Shown here piece after piece: positions 52,151 through 61,027 of a DNA stretch of 63,691 bases (its first letter is position 1; each line of letters opens with the position of its first letter). Both the position numbers and the translations under genes were made by a program. Under the pieces are notes generated by a model. It saw only the letters and a list, made by a program, of their open reading frames with translations. It was not told the origin of the DNA and did no database searches. This stretch comes from Victivallales bacterium. GTDB lineage: Bacteria; Verrucomicrobiota; Lentisphaeria; Oligosphaerales; Oligosphaeraceae. The DNA lies in assembly GCA_017554445.1 (NCBI GenBank), contig JAFZIJ010000090.1, positions 1 through 63,691 on the forward strand. Reading direction: 5' to 3'.

Positions 52151-53767
52151 TCAATACCACCACAGGATATACCATGGCATCTTTAATTCTTTCAGCACAT
52201 CCCAAAGCTGCTGGAACTGCCTTTCGTCCAGACGTTCAAGATTAAACGAAAGATAAAGAATCATTGCAGACCGTGCCATATTGGACGTACTTTCCGCACG
52301 GATGGCGGTCATCGCCTCCTCAAAGAACACTTTTGAATAGGATGACAATGAAGGGCCGAAGAAATCATTCGGATTTTCATAATACTTTTTATTTGGATCT
52401 GTTTCAAGATACGAAACCAGATAGTTCCATGCCTCTTTTTCTGGTTTGAAGGCATACTTCAATTTATTATACTGACCATCTTCCCAATGGACATCCTTGA
52501 AAACGTCTGGTTTCTGTCCGCTCTTCCGCGCCTCACAAAGCAACAGATAAACCAACACATTGCGATAGCAGTCCACTGGCTTTCTTATCAAGTCATCGCG
52601 TGGCACTTTTTCATGCTTCAACGTCTCACGCAAGCTCTTCACGGTAACAACACCACGTTCCTTCTTGATATATTCCGCCATCTGCCGAGAGACCGGCTTA
52701 TCCTCTAACCTGCTTTCCAAAATTACATCCGCAATCCGACGCAACCCACGTCGTTCGCCTGCACAACGCGCCATGAGGACGGACAATGCAAATGCAGACG
52801 TCCCCGCCGATGGACTATGAATCATGTTCAAAAGCTCACGCAAATCATCCACCGTCGGTTCCACTTCGTTCCACAGAATATCCTGCGCCCTCCCAATTGG
52901 CCTCTTCAACTGGCGTTTCATGTCCACAAGGCGCTTCTCTTGCTCTTCATCTAAAAGCCACATCGCCCTAACTATATAATTACAAAGAAACTCCCACGTC
53001 ATATCAGAAACGTCACCAGACTGCAAGACAGCGGCGACCTCATCGAAAAACACCTTTGAATAGGCGGTCATGGCTTCTTCTACCGCATATCTGACGAGAA
53101 TCAGCTTTCTCCTCTGCTCCCCGTCAACAACCATGAGCGACTTGTCCAATGCCTTAATTTTTCCGAACAGATATTCCCAAGCATCCCTTTCAGGCTTGAC
53201 ACCATATTCCAACAACGTCTTTTGTGACTTGCTTAACGAAACACCGGCAGGAATTTCCACAGGTTTTCCTGTTCGACGCGCCTCACGAAGCAGTAGATAG
53301 ACCAGCATATCCTGATAAAAATCCGCCGCCGTTTTTTGGCTGAAAACCTTTTCATTATCATTTCCTTTGCCATCATGATTATCTGCTTCTCTTAGCCTTT
53401 TTATCTCCTGCGCAAGCACTTCCGTAGTCAGCGGATTTGTGCGTTGCAAAAAGAATCCGGCCATCGTCAATAACGGTTCCAACGCCTGAAGTCTCTGGAT
53501 TTCCGTGCTCACAGCATGCAGTTTGTCCACATGATCCGCATTCCGCGTAGCGGCAACGACAAAGGCATATTTCACCACATCTGGATGCGGATTGTGCAGA
53601 AGCTCCATAAGCAACTGCATCTCGGCCTCCGTCACTTCTGTTTCATGCCACAGAATGCATTTGGCCTGTTCCCTCCGCCTCAAATCCGCAGGCGGAATCG
53701 GCTTCGAGTCGTCTGCATACACCGTACAGACGGTCAATAACAGCGCCAATAACAGCATTCTTGTCAT
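52151..53767 (-). CDS. Secreted protein with internal duplication, unknown function
   Basis: A 538-residue protein with a signal peptide (1-18, ending TVYA). It consists of two diverged halves of about 255 residues. Matching blocks are QAKCILWHETEVTEAEM against AQDILWNEVEPTVDDL, DMLVYLLLREARRTGKP against NVLVYLLLCEARKSGQK, VKPERDAWEYL against FKPEKEAWNYL, and AYSKVFFDEV against SYSKVFFEEA. It is mostly helical. I find no known domain. It is convergent to pyrD and stands alone. Confidence 0.55.
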   Translation of the reverse strand: MTRMLLLALLLTVCTVYADDSKPIPPADLRRREQAKCILWHETEVTEAEMQLLMELLHNPHPDVVKYAFVVAATRNADHVDKLHAVSTEIQRLQALEPLLTMAGFFLQRTNPLTTEVLAQEIKRLREADNHDGKGNDNEKVFSQKTAADFYQDMLVYLLLREARRTGKPVEIPAGVSLSKSQKTLLEYGVKPERDAWEYLFGKIKALDKSLMVVDGEQRRKLILVRYAVEEAMTAYSKVFFDEVAAVLQSGDVSDMTWEFLCNYIVRAMWLLDEEQEKRLVDMKRQLKRPIGRAQDILWNEVEPTVDDLRELLNMIHSPSAGTSAFALSVLMARCAGERRGLRRIADVILESRLEDKPVSRQMAEYIKKERGVVTVKSLRETLKHEKVPRDDLIRKPVDCYRNVLVYLLLCEARKSGQKPDVFKDVHWEDGQYNKLKYAFKPEKEAWNYLVSYLETDPNKKYYENPNDFFGPSLSSYSKVFFEEAMTAIRAESTSNMARSAMILYLSFNLERLDERQFQQLWDVLKELKMPWYILWWY

Positions 53768-54055
53768 CGTGCTTCTCCGCGTCTCGTTTGCCTAACCTCT
53801 TGCCATCACGACATTGTGAAACATGCCATACTAAAACATATCTTCTAATTAGACGTTTGCAAATCCATTTTCTTATGCCATCAACACAAGAAAAAACACT
53901 TTTTGGAAAAACTTCTTATTCCCATTCGTCCAACTCCCCAAGCCTTGCCAATGTCAATTTCTAGTTTTTTCATGCCGTGGCATTATATTAAGTAATTTGT
54001 CTTTTGCCTTCAATGGCAACGTCTGTAATCATGAGCTATTCTTGGGAGCCACCGA

Positions 54056-55366
54056 ATGAACCCATTGGCACAGGAACTTAACCGGCAAATCGCCGCCGTC
54101 AACCCACACGTGCTCGACATGCTGTCCGAGCGCGGCAAGCGCTTCTATTTTCCCAAAGGCATCTTAAGCCAGTCCGCGGAAGCCAAAAGCCTGGCCACTA
54201 AATTCAACGCCACTATCGGAACAGCTCTTGAAGACGGCCACGCCATGGCCCTCCCGTCCCTCATGGAAGAACTGCCGGGCATCGACGCCAATTCGGCCCT
54301 CCTCTATGCGCCATCCCCTGGAAATCCAAAGCTCCGCGAAGCGTGGCGGCTCAAAACGCTCCATGACAATCCGTCGCTTTCCGGCCATCCCGTCTCCCTG
54401 CCCATCGTGACAAACGGCCTTTCCCATGGACTCTCACTTTTGGCGGACATGTTCGTCAATCCAGGCGACCCGCTCATCTATCCGGACATGAACTGGGGCA
54501 ACTACGCCCTCAATTTCGTCGTCCGTTCGGAAGCTGTGCCCTGCTACTACAAGTTCTTCAAAAACAATGGTTTCAATATCGACGCATTCCGCGAAGCCCT
54601 CACGAAATACTCAGAAGGCCATGACAAAGTCATCGTCCTTCTGAACTTCCCCAACAACCCCAGCGGATACACGCCCACGGAAGCCGAAGGGGACGCCATC
54701 GCGAACGCCCTCGTCGAACTCGCCGAAAAAGGCGTCAATATCGTCGCCATCATCGACGACGCCTATTTCGGTCTGTTTTTTGACAAGCACTGCATGCAGG
54801 AATCCCTCTTCACGAAACTGGCGGGCCGCCATGAACGCCTGCTCGCCGTCAAGGCGGACGCCGCGACGAAGGAAGTCTATGTCTGGGGCCTTCGCGTCGG
54901 TTTTGTCAGCGTCGCCGTCAAGTCCGCCGTCGATCCATGGCCGCTCTACGAAGCGCTCAACGCCAAGTTCGGCGGTGCCATCCGCAGCGTTATCAGCAAC
55001 TGCTCCGCCCTTTCGCAACGGCTTGTTCTCCATGCACTTAACAGTCCGAGTTTCTATCGTGAGCGCGCTCAGAAAGTCGCCAAGATGAAAGACCGCGCCA
55101 TTAAGGTGAAGGAAGTCCTCTCGAATCCGAAATACGATGATGCATGGGAAGTCTATCCGTTCAACAGCGGTTATTTCATGTGCCTCCGTATCAAGAATGT
55201 GGATTCGGAAAAGCTTCGGCTGCACTTGCTTGAAAACTATGGCGTCGGAACCATCTCCGTCACGCCGACGGATTTGCGCATCGCCTTCAGCTGTCTGGAA
55301 GTCGATCAGATTCAAGAGCTTTTCGATATCATCTATCAAGGTTGCAAAGACTTGAACGCCAAATAA
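54056..55366 (+). CDS. PLP-dependent class I/II aminotransferase
   Basis: A 436-residue fold type I enzyme. APSPGNPKLREAW, TNGLSHGLSLLADMFVNPGD, the NFPNNPSGYTPTE substrate block, IDDAYFGLFF (Asp to the PLP pyridine), VKADAATKEVYVWGLRVGF with the PLP lysine, and late FNSGYFMCLRI (Arg for the carboxylate) are in order. The substrate is not clear. It is followed 6 bp later by ung, so the two may be cotranscribed. GGGAGCC precedes the start. Confidence 0.85.
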   Translation: MNPLAQELNRQIAAVNPHVLDMLSERGKRFYFPKGILSQSAEAKSLATKFNATIGTALEDGHAMALPSLMEELPGIDANSALLYAPSPGNPKLREAWRLKTLHDNPSLSGHPVSLPIVTNGLSHGLSLLADMFVNPGDPLIYPDMNWGNYALNFVVRSEAVPCYYKFFKNNGFNIDAFREALTKYSEGHDKVIVLLNFPNNPSGYTPTEAEGDAIANALVELAEKGVNIVAIIDDAYFGLFFDKHCMQESLFTKLAGRHERLLAVKADAATKEVYVWGLRVGFVSVAVKSAVDPWPLYEALNAKFGGAIRSVISNCSALSQRLVLHALNSPSFYRERAQKVAKMKDRAIKVKEVLSNPKYDDAWEVYPFNSGYFMCLRIKNVDSEKLRLHLLENYGVGTISVTPTDLRIAFSCLEVDQIQELFDIIYQGCKDLNAK

Positions 55367-55371
55367 CAACG

Positions 55372-56043
55372 ATGCTGGACATCCCTGCAGACTGGCTGGC
55401 CGCCATGCGGCCGTTTCTAAAAATCCAAGGCGTTGATTTGAACGCCTTGGAGGCCTTTCTCGATCGCGAATACGCTGCAGGACAGGTATTTCCGCCGCGC
55501 CATCAGATTTTCCGCGCCTTCGCCGCAACGCCGTTCGACGATGTCCGACTGTTGTTGCTTGGACAGGATCCCTACCATGAACAAGGCCAGGCCTGCGGTC
55601 TCGCCTTTTCCGTTCCGCCGAACACGAAAGCCCCCGCGTCGTTGCGTAATATATTAAAGGAATACGCGGACGATCTGCAGCGTCCGATGCCGCAAACTGT
55701 TGATTTGTCGCCATGGACGCGACAAGGCGTCATGCTGTTGAACACTGTTCTGACCGTCCGCGAAGGACAGGCCGCCTCCCATCAGAACAAAGGCTGGGAG
55801 GCTGTGACGGACGCCGCCATCAGAGCTCTTTCCGCCCGTCCGAAACCGTTGGTATTCTTGCTTTTGGGTGGTCATGCGCAAAAGAAAAAGCCGTTGATCG
55901 ACGCCAAACGGCATGCCGTTATCATGACCGCCCATCCGTCGCCGCTGTCGGCCTTCCGCGGCTTCTTCGGCTCACGACCTTTCACACGCGTCAACGAAGC
56001 GCTCGCCAAATTGGGCCAGCCTCCTATTGATTGGACGCTGTAA
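55372..56043 (+). CDS. ung: Uracil-DNA glycosylase
   Basis: A 223-residue repair enzyme that removes uracil from DNA. LLLGQDPYHEQGQACGLAFSVP has the catalytic Asp block, GVMLLNTVLTV is conserved, and HPSPLSAF the second active-site block. I start at the ATG at 55372, 6 bp after the aminotransferase stop; the longer frame (from 55342) overlaps that gene in another frame. Length is typical of family 1. Confidence 0.96.
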   Translation: MLDIPADWLAAMRPFLKIQGVDLNALEAFLDREYAAGQVFPPRHQIFRAFAATPFDDVRLLLLGQDPYHEQGQACGLAFSVPPNTKAPASLRNILKEYADDLQRPMPQTVDLSPWTRQGVMLLNTVLTVREGQAASHQNKGWEAVTDAAIRALSARPKPLVFLLLGGHAQKKKPLIDAKRHAVIMTAHPSPLSAFRGFFGSRPFTRVNEALAKLGQPPIDWTL

Positions 56044-56045
56044 CA

Positions 56046-56789
56046 TCAGTCGAATAACAATACAAGGGCCAACATCAATCCATTGTAGCATGAATGAAGC
56101 ACAATGGACTGCCGCAATCCGCCGCGCCTTTTCGCCTCCTGAAACAACACCCCCAGAACGAACAACGCAGGAGCCATCGGCAGTACGCCGTGCGCCAATG
56201 CGAAGCACAATGCCGTCAGTGAAACCGCCGCCCAACGCCGTCGCAAAGCCCCTTCCAACGCCTTGAACATGATCTGACGATAGAGAAATTCCTCAACGCA
56301 AGGCGCCAAAATCATCACGCTGAAAAATGCGATGATCCAAAAGAGCACGTTGGAATTGCCATGCGCCATCTGGATCAACGACTGTTCAGGAAACGGTATG
56401 CCGAATTTGTCGCAAACCGTTTTCGACAGCCAATTGATTGCAACCGAACAGAATATGCACAACACAAACAGAACAGCATGCGTTCTGAACGCCATTAAAT
56501 CAACCAGCCGCGGAACATCCCATTCAACCGTCTGCCGCCATCCTTTCTGCGCCGCCATGCTTCGCAGACTGATAGCCGCCGCCAATGGCGCCGTCAATTG
56601 AAATGGCAGAAGCCCCAAAAGCAATTGAACGACAGCATGTTGCGGCTTGAATATTGCTGTTAGAGCTCGAGCAACAATCATGCCAAGCCCGAAGCCAACC
56701 AAAGCCCAGACGAAGGCGACCGCATACTGCCGCGCCTCATCAAGAGCTTCCGCTTCAATAATTTCCACTCTCTCCTGATCTTCTTCCAT
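56046..56789 (-). CDS. CPBP-family glutamic intramembrane protease
   Basis: A 247-residue membrane protein with about seven hydrophobic segments. LAPCVEEFLYRQIMFKAL (EExxxR) and ALCFALAHGVLPMA (FxxxH) are the ABI/CPBP motifs, shared with CAAX prenyl proteases. In bacteria such proteins handle bacteriocin immunity, membrane processing or quality control. It converges with ung (2-bp gap). Its start borders a composite word array. Confidence 0.85.
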   Translation of the reverse strand: MEEDQERVEIIEAEALDEARQYAVAFVWALVGFGLGMIVARALTAIFKPQHAVVQLLLGLLPFQLTAPLAAAISLRSMAAQKGWRQTVEWDVPRLVDLMAFRTHAVLFVLCIFCSVAINWLSKTVCDKFGIPFPEQSLIQMAHGNSNVLFWIIAFFSVMILAPCVEEFLYRQIMFKALEGALRRRWAAVSLTALCFALAHGVLPMAPALFVLGVLFQEAKRRGGLRQSIVLHSCYNGLMLALVLLFD

Positions 56790-56810
56790 TCACATTTCCA
56801 ATAACTTTAG

Positions 56811-56911
56811 CCATAGGCGCTATCCCCTCCATCCCTTCTGTCTCTTTAGTCCCTTTCGTCCCTTCCCATAAGCCTTTAGCCATTAGCCATAAGCCGAAAT
56901 AAGCCAACGGC
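56811..56911 (-). repeat. Composite GGCTTAT heptamer and GGGAC nonamer array
   Basis: On minus, directly after the TAG of the lipoprotein gene, come heptamers of the GGCTTAT/GGCTAAT family (back to about 56868). Four nonamers follow (56828-56863, sense GGGACGAAA type), then a heptamer-like end. The first bases of the array complete the gene's last codons. Confidence 0.8.
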
Positions 56912-57205
56912 CTATTTCGCCATCGCCCATTTATCCACATTCCACGTAATCTGTTCGTCCTTGTACGCGACCGTGATTTTGACGTCCTCTTCCCAACCAT
57001 CGCCCTTCACGGAAACCGTTCCAGAATATTTATCAACTCCATCAGGCTGCAGATTGACGGCTGTCACGGTGACACCCTTGCCAGCCCAGCTGGCTTCCAA
57101 GCCTTTTTTCGTCTCTTCCGCCACACGCTCCATGTTCGGCGATTTCACGCAACCGAACAGCAATGCCGCCAATGCGACCGATACCATTGTTTTCTTCAAT
57201 TCCAT
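56912..57205 (-). CDS. Small lipoprotein
   Basis: A 97-residue protein with a lipoprotein signal: VALAALLFGCVKS, with the lipidated Cys near residue 20. The mature part (WAGKGVTVTAVNLQPDG, KYSGTVSVKGDGWEEDV, TVAYKDEQITWNV) looks like a small beta-sandwich. I do not know its function. I use the Met at 57205, where GGAG is 6 nt upstream; earlier Met codons at 57217 and 57211 lack a site. It is tightly followed by repeat DNA. Confidence 0.7.
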   Translation of the reverse strand: MELKKTMVSVALAALLFGCVKSPNMERVAEETKKGLEASWAGKGVTVTAVNLQPDGVDKYSGTVSVKGDGWEEDVKITVAYKDEQITWNVDKWAMAK

Positions 57206-57235
57206 GTTCATCTCCATTAAGTTTTAATACAAAAA

Positions 57236-58126
57236 TCACGCACGTGGATGGAACTGTTGGTGCGCATTCGCGAACCGCGAGCTGTCCATATGCGTATAGA
57301 TTTGTGTCGTCGAAATATCCGCATGACCGAGCATCTCCTGAATGACGCGTAGATCCGCGCCGTGGCTCAAGAGATGCGTCGCGAACGAATGGCGCAGCAT
57401 GTGCGGATAGATATCCTTCTCAATGCCCGCGATTCGTGCCGCTTCCGTCACGATCATCCATATCCGCTCTCGCGTCAAAGCCTTTCCCGTACGCGACAGG
57501 AAGAACTCCAACGCCTTCCCGCTTTTGTCCAATTTCGGCCGAGACTCACGAAGATACGCCGCCATGCAACCGCTCGCCTCGCGGCCAAACGGAACGACAC
57601 GTTCTTTGTCCCGTTTGCCGATGACACGCAGGTAACTTTCATTGAATTCCACCTTGTCCAGCCTCAGCCGCGTGATTTCAGAAGCACGCAATCCACTGGC
57701 GTACAGCACTTCAATGATCGCGCGGTTGCGGATCGTCAGGATGTCGTTTCCCGTGTACGCCGCGATCAGCCTGTCCACTTCCTCTTCCGTTAGGAAGCCT
57801 GGAAGTTGCAGACGCTTGCGCGGTCCTTCCATAATATCTGTAATATCATTCTTAACGATTTGCTCTTCAACAAGATAGCGGAAGAAGACCTTGATGGAGA
57901 CAAGACGCCGCGCTATCGTCGTCGGCTCCATACGATGGTCAGGATCCGCCTCCAGAAAATCTTCGATATCTTCCCGTCTCACTTCATCCCATTCATCGAT
58001 GTGCAGAGACTCAAGATAGCGGATAAACAGCTCCATGTCTGAGCCATACGCTTTCGCCGTCCGCAACGACAACCCCCTCTCCAGCCGCAGATGGCCGATG
58101 AAATCGTTGAAGCATTCCCTCAGCAT
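57236..58126 (-). CDS. xerD: Tyrosine recombinase, XerC/XerD-like
   Basis: A 296-residue recombinase. The N-terminal core-binding domain (FIGHLRLERGLSLRTAKAYGS) is followed by the catalytic domain with ASGLRASEITRL (first Arg), HMLRHSFATHLLSHGAD (His-x-x-Arg), LGHADISTTQIYTH (third His and Tyr). XerC/D resolve chromosome dimers at dif. The choice between XerC and XerD is by resemblance only. The gene starts 9 bp after recR on minus, so it is in the dnaX-recR operon. Confidence 0.88.
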   Translation of the reverse strand: MLRECFNDFIGHLRLERGLSLRTAKAYGSDMELFIRYLESLHIDEWDEVRREDIEDFLEADPDHRMEPTTIARRLVSIKVFFRYLVEEQIVKNDITDIMEGPRKRLQLPGFLTEEEVDRLIAAYTGNDILTIRNRAIIEVLYASGLRASEITRLRLDKVEFNESYLRVIGKRDKERVVPFGREASGCMAAYLRESRPKLDKSGKALEFFLSRTGKALTRERIWMIVTEAARIAGIEKDIYPHMLRHSFATHLLSHGADLRVIQEMLGHADISTTQIYTHMDSSRFANAHQQFHPRA

Positions 58127-58135
58127 GCTCGCCCC

Positions 58136-58741
58136 CTATTCCCCAAGCGTCCGGCGGCTTCCCATGGCTATGGAAAGCGTTGCCGCATCCGCATACGTCA
58201 GATCCGATCCTATCGGCACTCCTGACGCGATTCGTGTGATTCTAACTGGCAGATCGGCGAACTCCTGCGCCAGATAATGCGCTGTCGCCTCCCCTTCAAC
58301 ATCTGGACTCGTCGCCACAATCAGTTCTGCCACAGTACCTTCCAGCAAACGTGCACGAAGCTCCTTGATGCGCAAGTCCTCCGGGCCTTTTCCAGACAAC
58401 GGCGACAGCTTGCCGCCCAAAACATGATACAGCCCACGAAAACAACCGGAATTTTCTAACACCATCAACTGCGACGGCTGTTCTACGACGCATATGACAT
58501 TCCGTTGCCGCTGTCCATCGCGGCAAATCGTGCAAATCTCTTCTTCCGAAAGATTACCGCAAATGGAGCATCGCCGGATACGAGACCGCAACGTACCAAG
58601 CGATTCCGCAAACCCCTGCAAATCCGCCTCCGGCCAGTCCATACACGACAACGCCAGACGCTCCGCCGTCCGCTTGCCGATGCCGGGCAGACGGGAGAAG
58701 TACGCTGTCAAGCGTTGCAATGCAGGTGGATACGCAGACAT
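58136..58741 (-). CDS. recR: Recombination mediator RecR
   Basis: A 201-residue protein. RLPGIGKRTAERLAL is the helix-hairpin-helix, CSICGNLSEEEICTIC the zinc finger, and the Toprim domain has VVEQPSQLMVLENSG and TSPDVEGEATAHYLA. RecR acts with RecF/RecO to load RecA at gaps. It starts 23 bp after dnaX; the usual ybaB gene between them is absent. Confidence 0.96.
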   Translation of the reverse strand: MSAYPPALQRLTAYFSRLPGIGKRTAERLALSCMDWPEADLQGFAESLGTLRSRIRRCSICGNLSEEEICTICRDGQRQRNVICVVEQPSQLMVLENSGCFRGLYHVLGGKLSPLSGKGPEDLRIKELRARLLEGTVAELIVATSPDVEGEATAHYLAQEFADLPVRITRIASGVPIGSDLTYADAATLSIAMGSRRTLGE

Positions 58742-58764
58742 TTAGCCTCCCAAAACAACTATTT

Positions 58765-60795
58765 TCACGATTGATTCTTCTTGACCCGCGCAAAGATGAT
58801 ATCCGTCTCGAACAGGTCGTTGACCTGTTTCACAAATGGTTGTTCGCGCAATTTCTGAAGTTCGTCCGGTGTCGGTTCGCGCAAGCCTTTTCCAAGCGAT
58901 TCCGCCTCCTCCGACACATTGTCCCGCGCGGCCGCAGGCGATGTGGCCGCCAAAAACGGCGTCTGCGGAATGGACACATCCGTCTCCGACGTGATGTCGT
59001 CACTATAATCTGGCGGCTCCTGCTGGCTCATCCGCAAAAGCAGATTGGCTGTCGTCAGTCTGGCCTCTTCATCGTCTTCTTGAAAATTGTCCGAATTCGT
59101 AGGGCCTTCTTGCACAACAGCTTGCGTTTCAACAGGCTGAACAGTGACCGGTTGTGGCGTAACCATTGGCTGTGGCGCGACGGTAGCTTCCGCCGTCGCC
59201 ACCTGTGGCGACGGAACCACTGGCTCCTGCATGTCAGGAGCCGTATAAACAACAGTAGGCGTCGGCGCAACGGGCGGCTGTTCAGTTGTTGCGGGCGCCG
59301 TTCTAACGGCGGCAGGTTGCGGCTCAGTTGCTTGCTGCACAACTGGCGGCGGTGCGGCGGGTTGCGGCACAGGCTGTGGTTGCGCTGCAACGGCTGGCTG
59401 TGGCTGTGGTGCGGCAGGTTGCGGCGCAGGTTGTGGTTGCGTTGCAACGACTGGCGGTGGTGCGGCGGGTTGCGGCGCAGGTTGTGGTTGCGTTGCAACG
59501 ACTGGCTGTGGTGTGGCAACTGGTTGTGGTGCAACTTGTTGCGGTGTAACAGTCGACTGTGGCGCAACGGCGTTTGGCGCCGCAGTCATCGGCGGAATGA
59601 CCACCGCTGGCCGCGGCGGCGGCAATTGGTCTGGCGGCAGCACGCCTGTCAGCACATTCAGCCGAGCAATGATGTCGTCCAATTGCACGCTGTGCGCATC
59701 CAGCATGACGCGAGCCAAAACGGTTTCAAAATAAATCCGCTTGTTGACGGCCGCGCGGAACGACCATTCCTGCGCCACCAATCCTTGCAAAATCCGCTGA
59801 ACCATCTGGCGGTCGATCGAACGGCCGATGCCGATCAAGTCTGCCAATTCGCTATCGCTCACTTCCAAGAACTTAGATGGATCATCGCAGATGCCCGCCA
59901 CCATGATGTTGCGGACATAGTTGATCAAATCGCCGAACAAACGCTCCAAATCGCGGCCGCTGTCCGCCAGCGACTGCAACACGACCATGGCGCGATTGAT
60001 GTCGTTCGTGAACAAAGCCGCCGCCATTTCGCGCAATTCGATGCCGGAAGCCAATCCGAACACGTCGATGACGTCCTTTTCCGTAATCAGCTCGCCCTCG
60101 CCAAGACCGCCGCAGAAGGCGATCATCTGGTCGAAAATGGACTGCGCATCGCGCATGCCGCCGTCCGCCGCGCGGGCAATGGCCGCCAAGGCGTTGTCTT
60201 CCACATGGATATGTTCGCCGTCCGCAATCTGCCGCAACCGTTGGACAATCAACGGAACGGAGATGCGCTTCAAATCGAATCGCTGGCAACGGGAAATGAT
60301 CGTCGGCAGCACTTTGTGCGGCTCCGTTGTCGCGAAAAGGAATTTCACATGCTCAGGCGGTTCCTCCAACGTCTTCAGCAAGGCGTTCCACGCCTGCGGC
60401 GTCAACATGTGGACTTCGTCGATGATATAAATTTTGTATTTGCCGTTGACGGGCGTGTACTGCACGTTTTCGCGGATGTCGCGAATGTGCTCCACTTTGT
60501 TGTGCGACGCACCGTCGATTTCAATCACGTCCATGGACGTTCCGGCCGCCACTTCACGGCAACTCTGGCATTGGCAACACGGCTCGCCATCGACATTATT
60601 TGCGCAATTCAAAGCCTTTGCGAAAATTCGGGCTGTCGTCGTCTTGCCGATTCCGCGCGAACCGACAAATAGATAAGCATGGCCGATGCGGTTCTGGATG
60701 ATCGCATTTCTCAGCGTCCGGCTGATATGCTCCTGCCCGACTACTTCCGCAAACGTCTGCGGACGCCATTTTCTCGCCAGAACTTGATACGCCAT
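58765..60795 (-). CDS. dnaX: DNA polymerase III subunit gamma/tau
   Basis: A 676-residue clamp-loader ATPase. YQVLARKWRPQTFAEVVGQE at the start, FVGSRGIGKTTTARIFAKAL (Walker A), CCQCQSCREVAAG (zinc-type Cys), IDEVHML (Walker B) and LLKTLEEPPEHVKFLFATTE (sensor 1) are all present. From about residue 370 domain III leads to a long Pro/Gln/Ala/Val-rich linker (about 420-550) built of repeats such as ATPQPVVATQPQPAPQPAAP, then a short C-terminus. The ATG at 60795 has GGGG upstream; the longer frame to 60831 is leader. The SRP RNA gene lies just upstream. Confidence 0.95.
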   Translation of the reverse strand: MAYQVLARKWRPQTFAEVVGQEHISRTLRNAIIQNRIGHAYLFVGSRGIGKTTTARIFAKALNCANNVDGEPCCQCQSCREVAAGTSMDVIEIDGASHNKVEHIRDIRENVQYTPVNGKYKIYIIDEVHMLTPQAWNALLKTLEEPPEHVKFLFATTEPHKVLPTIISRCQRFDLKRISVPLIVQRLRQIADGEHIHVEDNALAAIARAADGGMRDAQSIFDQMIAFCGGLGEGELITEKDVIDVFGLASGIELREMAAALFTNDINRAMVVLQSLADSGRDLERLFGDLINYVRNIMVAGICDDPSKFLEVSDSELADLIGIGRSIDRQMVQRILQGLVAQEWSFRAAVNKRIYFETVLARVMLDAHSVQLDDIIARLNVLTGVLPPDQLPPPRPAVVIPPMTAAPNAVAPQSTVTPQQVAPQPVATPQPVVATQPQPAPQPAAPPPVVATQPQPAPQPAAPQPQPAVAAQPQPVPQPAAPPPVVQQATEPQPAAVRTAPATTEQPPVAPTPTVVYTAPDMQEPVVPSPQVATAEATVAPQPMVTPQPVTVQPVETQAVVQEGPTNSDNFQEDDEEARLTTANLLLRMSQQEPPDYSDDITSETDVSIPQTPFLAATSPAAARDNVSEEAESLGKGLREPTPDELQKLREQPFVKQVNDLFETDIIFARVKKNQS
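59327..59545 (-). repeat. Direct repeats encoding the Pro/Gln-rich DnaX linker
   Basis: A 51-bp unit that includes GCAACGACTGG is nearly perfect in two adjacent copies (about 59418 and 59469). Shorter, diverged copies spread over 220 bp. All stay in the dnaX frame. Confidence 0.75.
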
Positions 60796-60844
60796 GACAA
60801 CTGCCCCCTTGGGGTGACTCCTCCATCCCATTTGACTTCACGAA

Positions 60845-60973
60845 ATAAAAAATGCCGTGTCACCTGAATCAGAGGTCCTGGCGCCCAAGTAGGCTGCTTA
60901 GGGCTGCTTTGTTCCCAACCTGACCCGGTTCACAGCGTTCCTGCCGCACAGGTTCCAAAACAGGCAACACGGC
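60845..60973 (-). ncRNA. ffs: Signal recognition particle RNA, bacterial small type
   Basis: Read on minus from 60973: GCCGTGTT pairs with AACACGGC-like sequence at the other end (GACACGGC). The core has GTGAACCGGGTCAGGTTGGG, the GGAA tetraloop and AAAGCAGCCCTAAGCAGC, the hallmark of domain IV that binds Ffh. The closing stem runs into ATTTTTT, so it doubles as terminator. It lies upstream of dnaX, a common bacterial order. Confidence 0.92.
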
Positions 60974-61027
60974 AAAGATAGAATATACCACATGCCCAAA
61001 CAAATGCAAAAAACTTTGAAAAAATCT

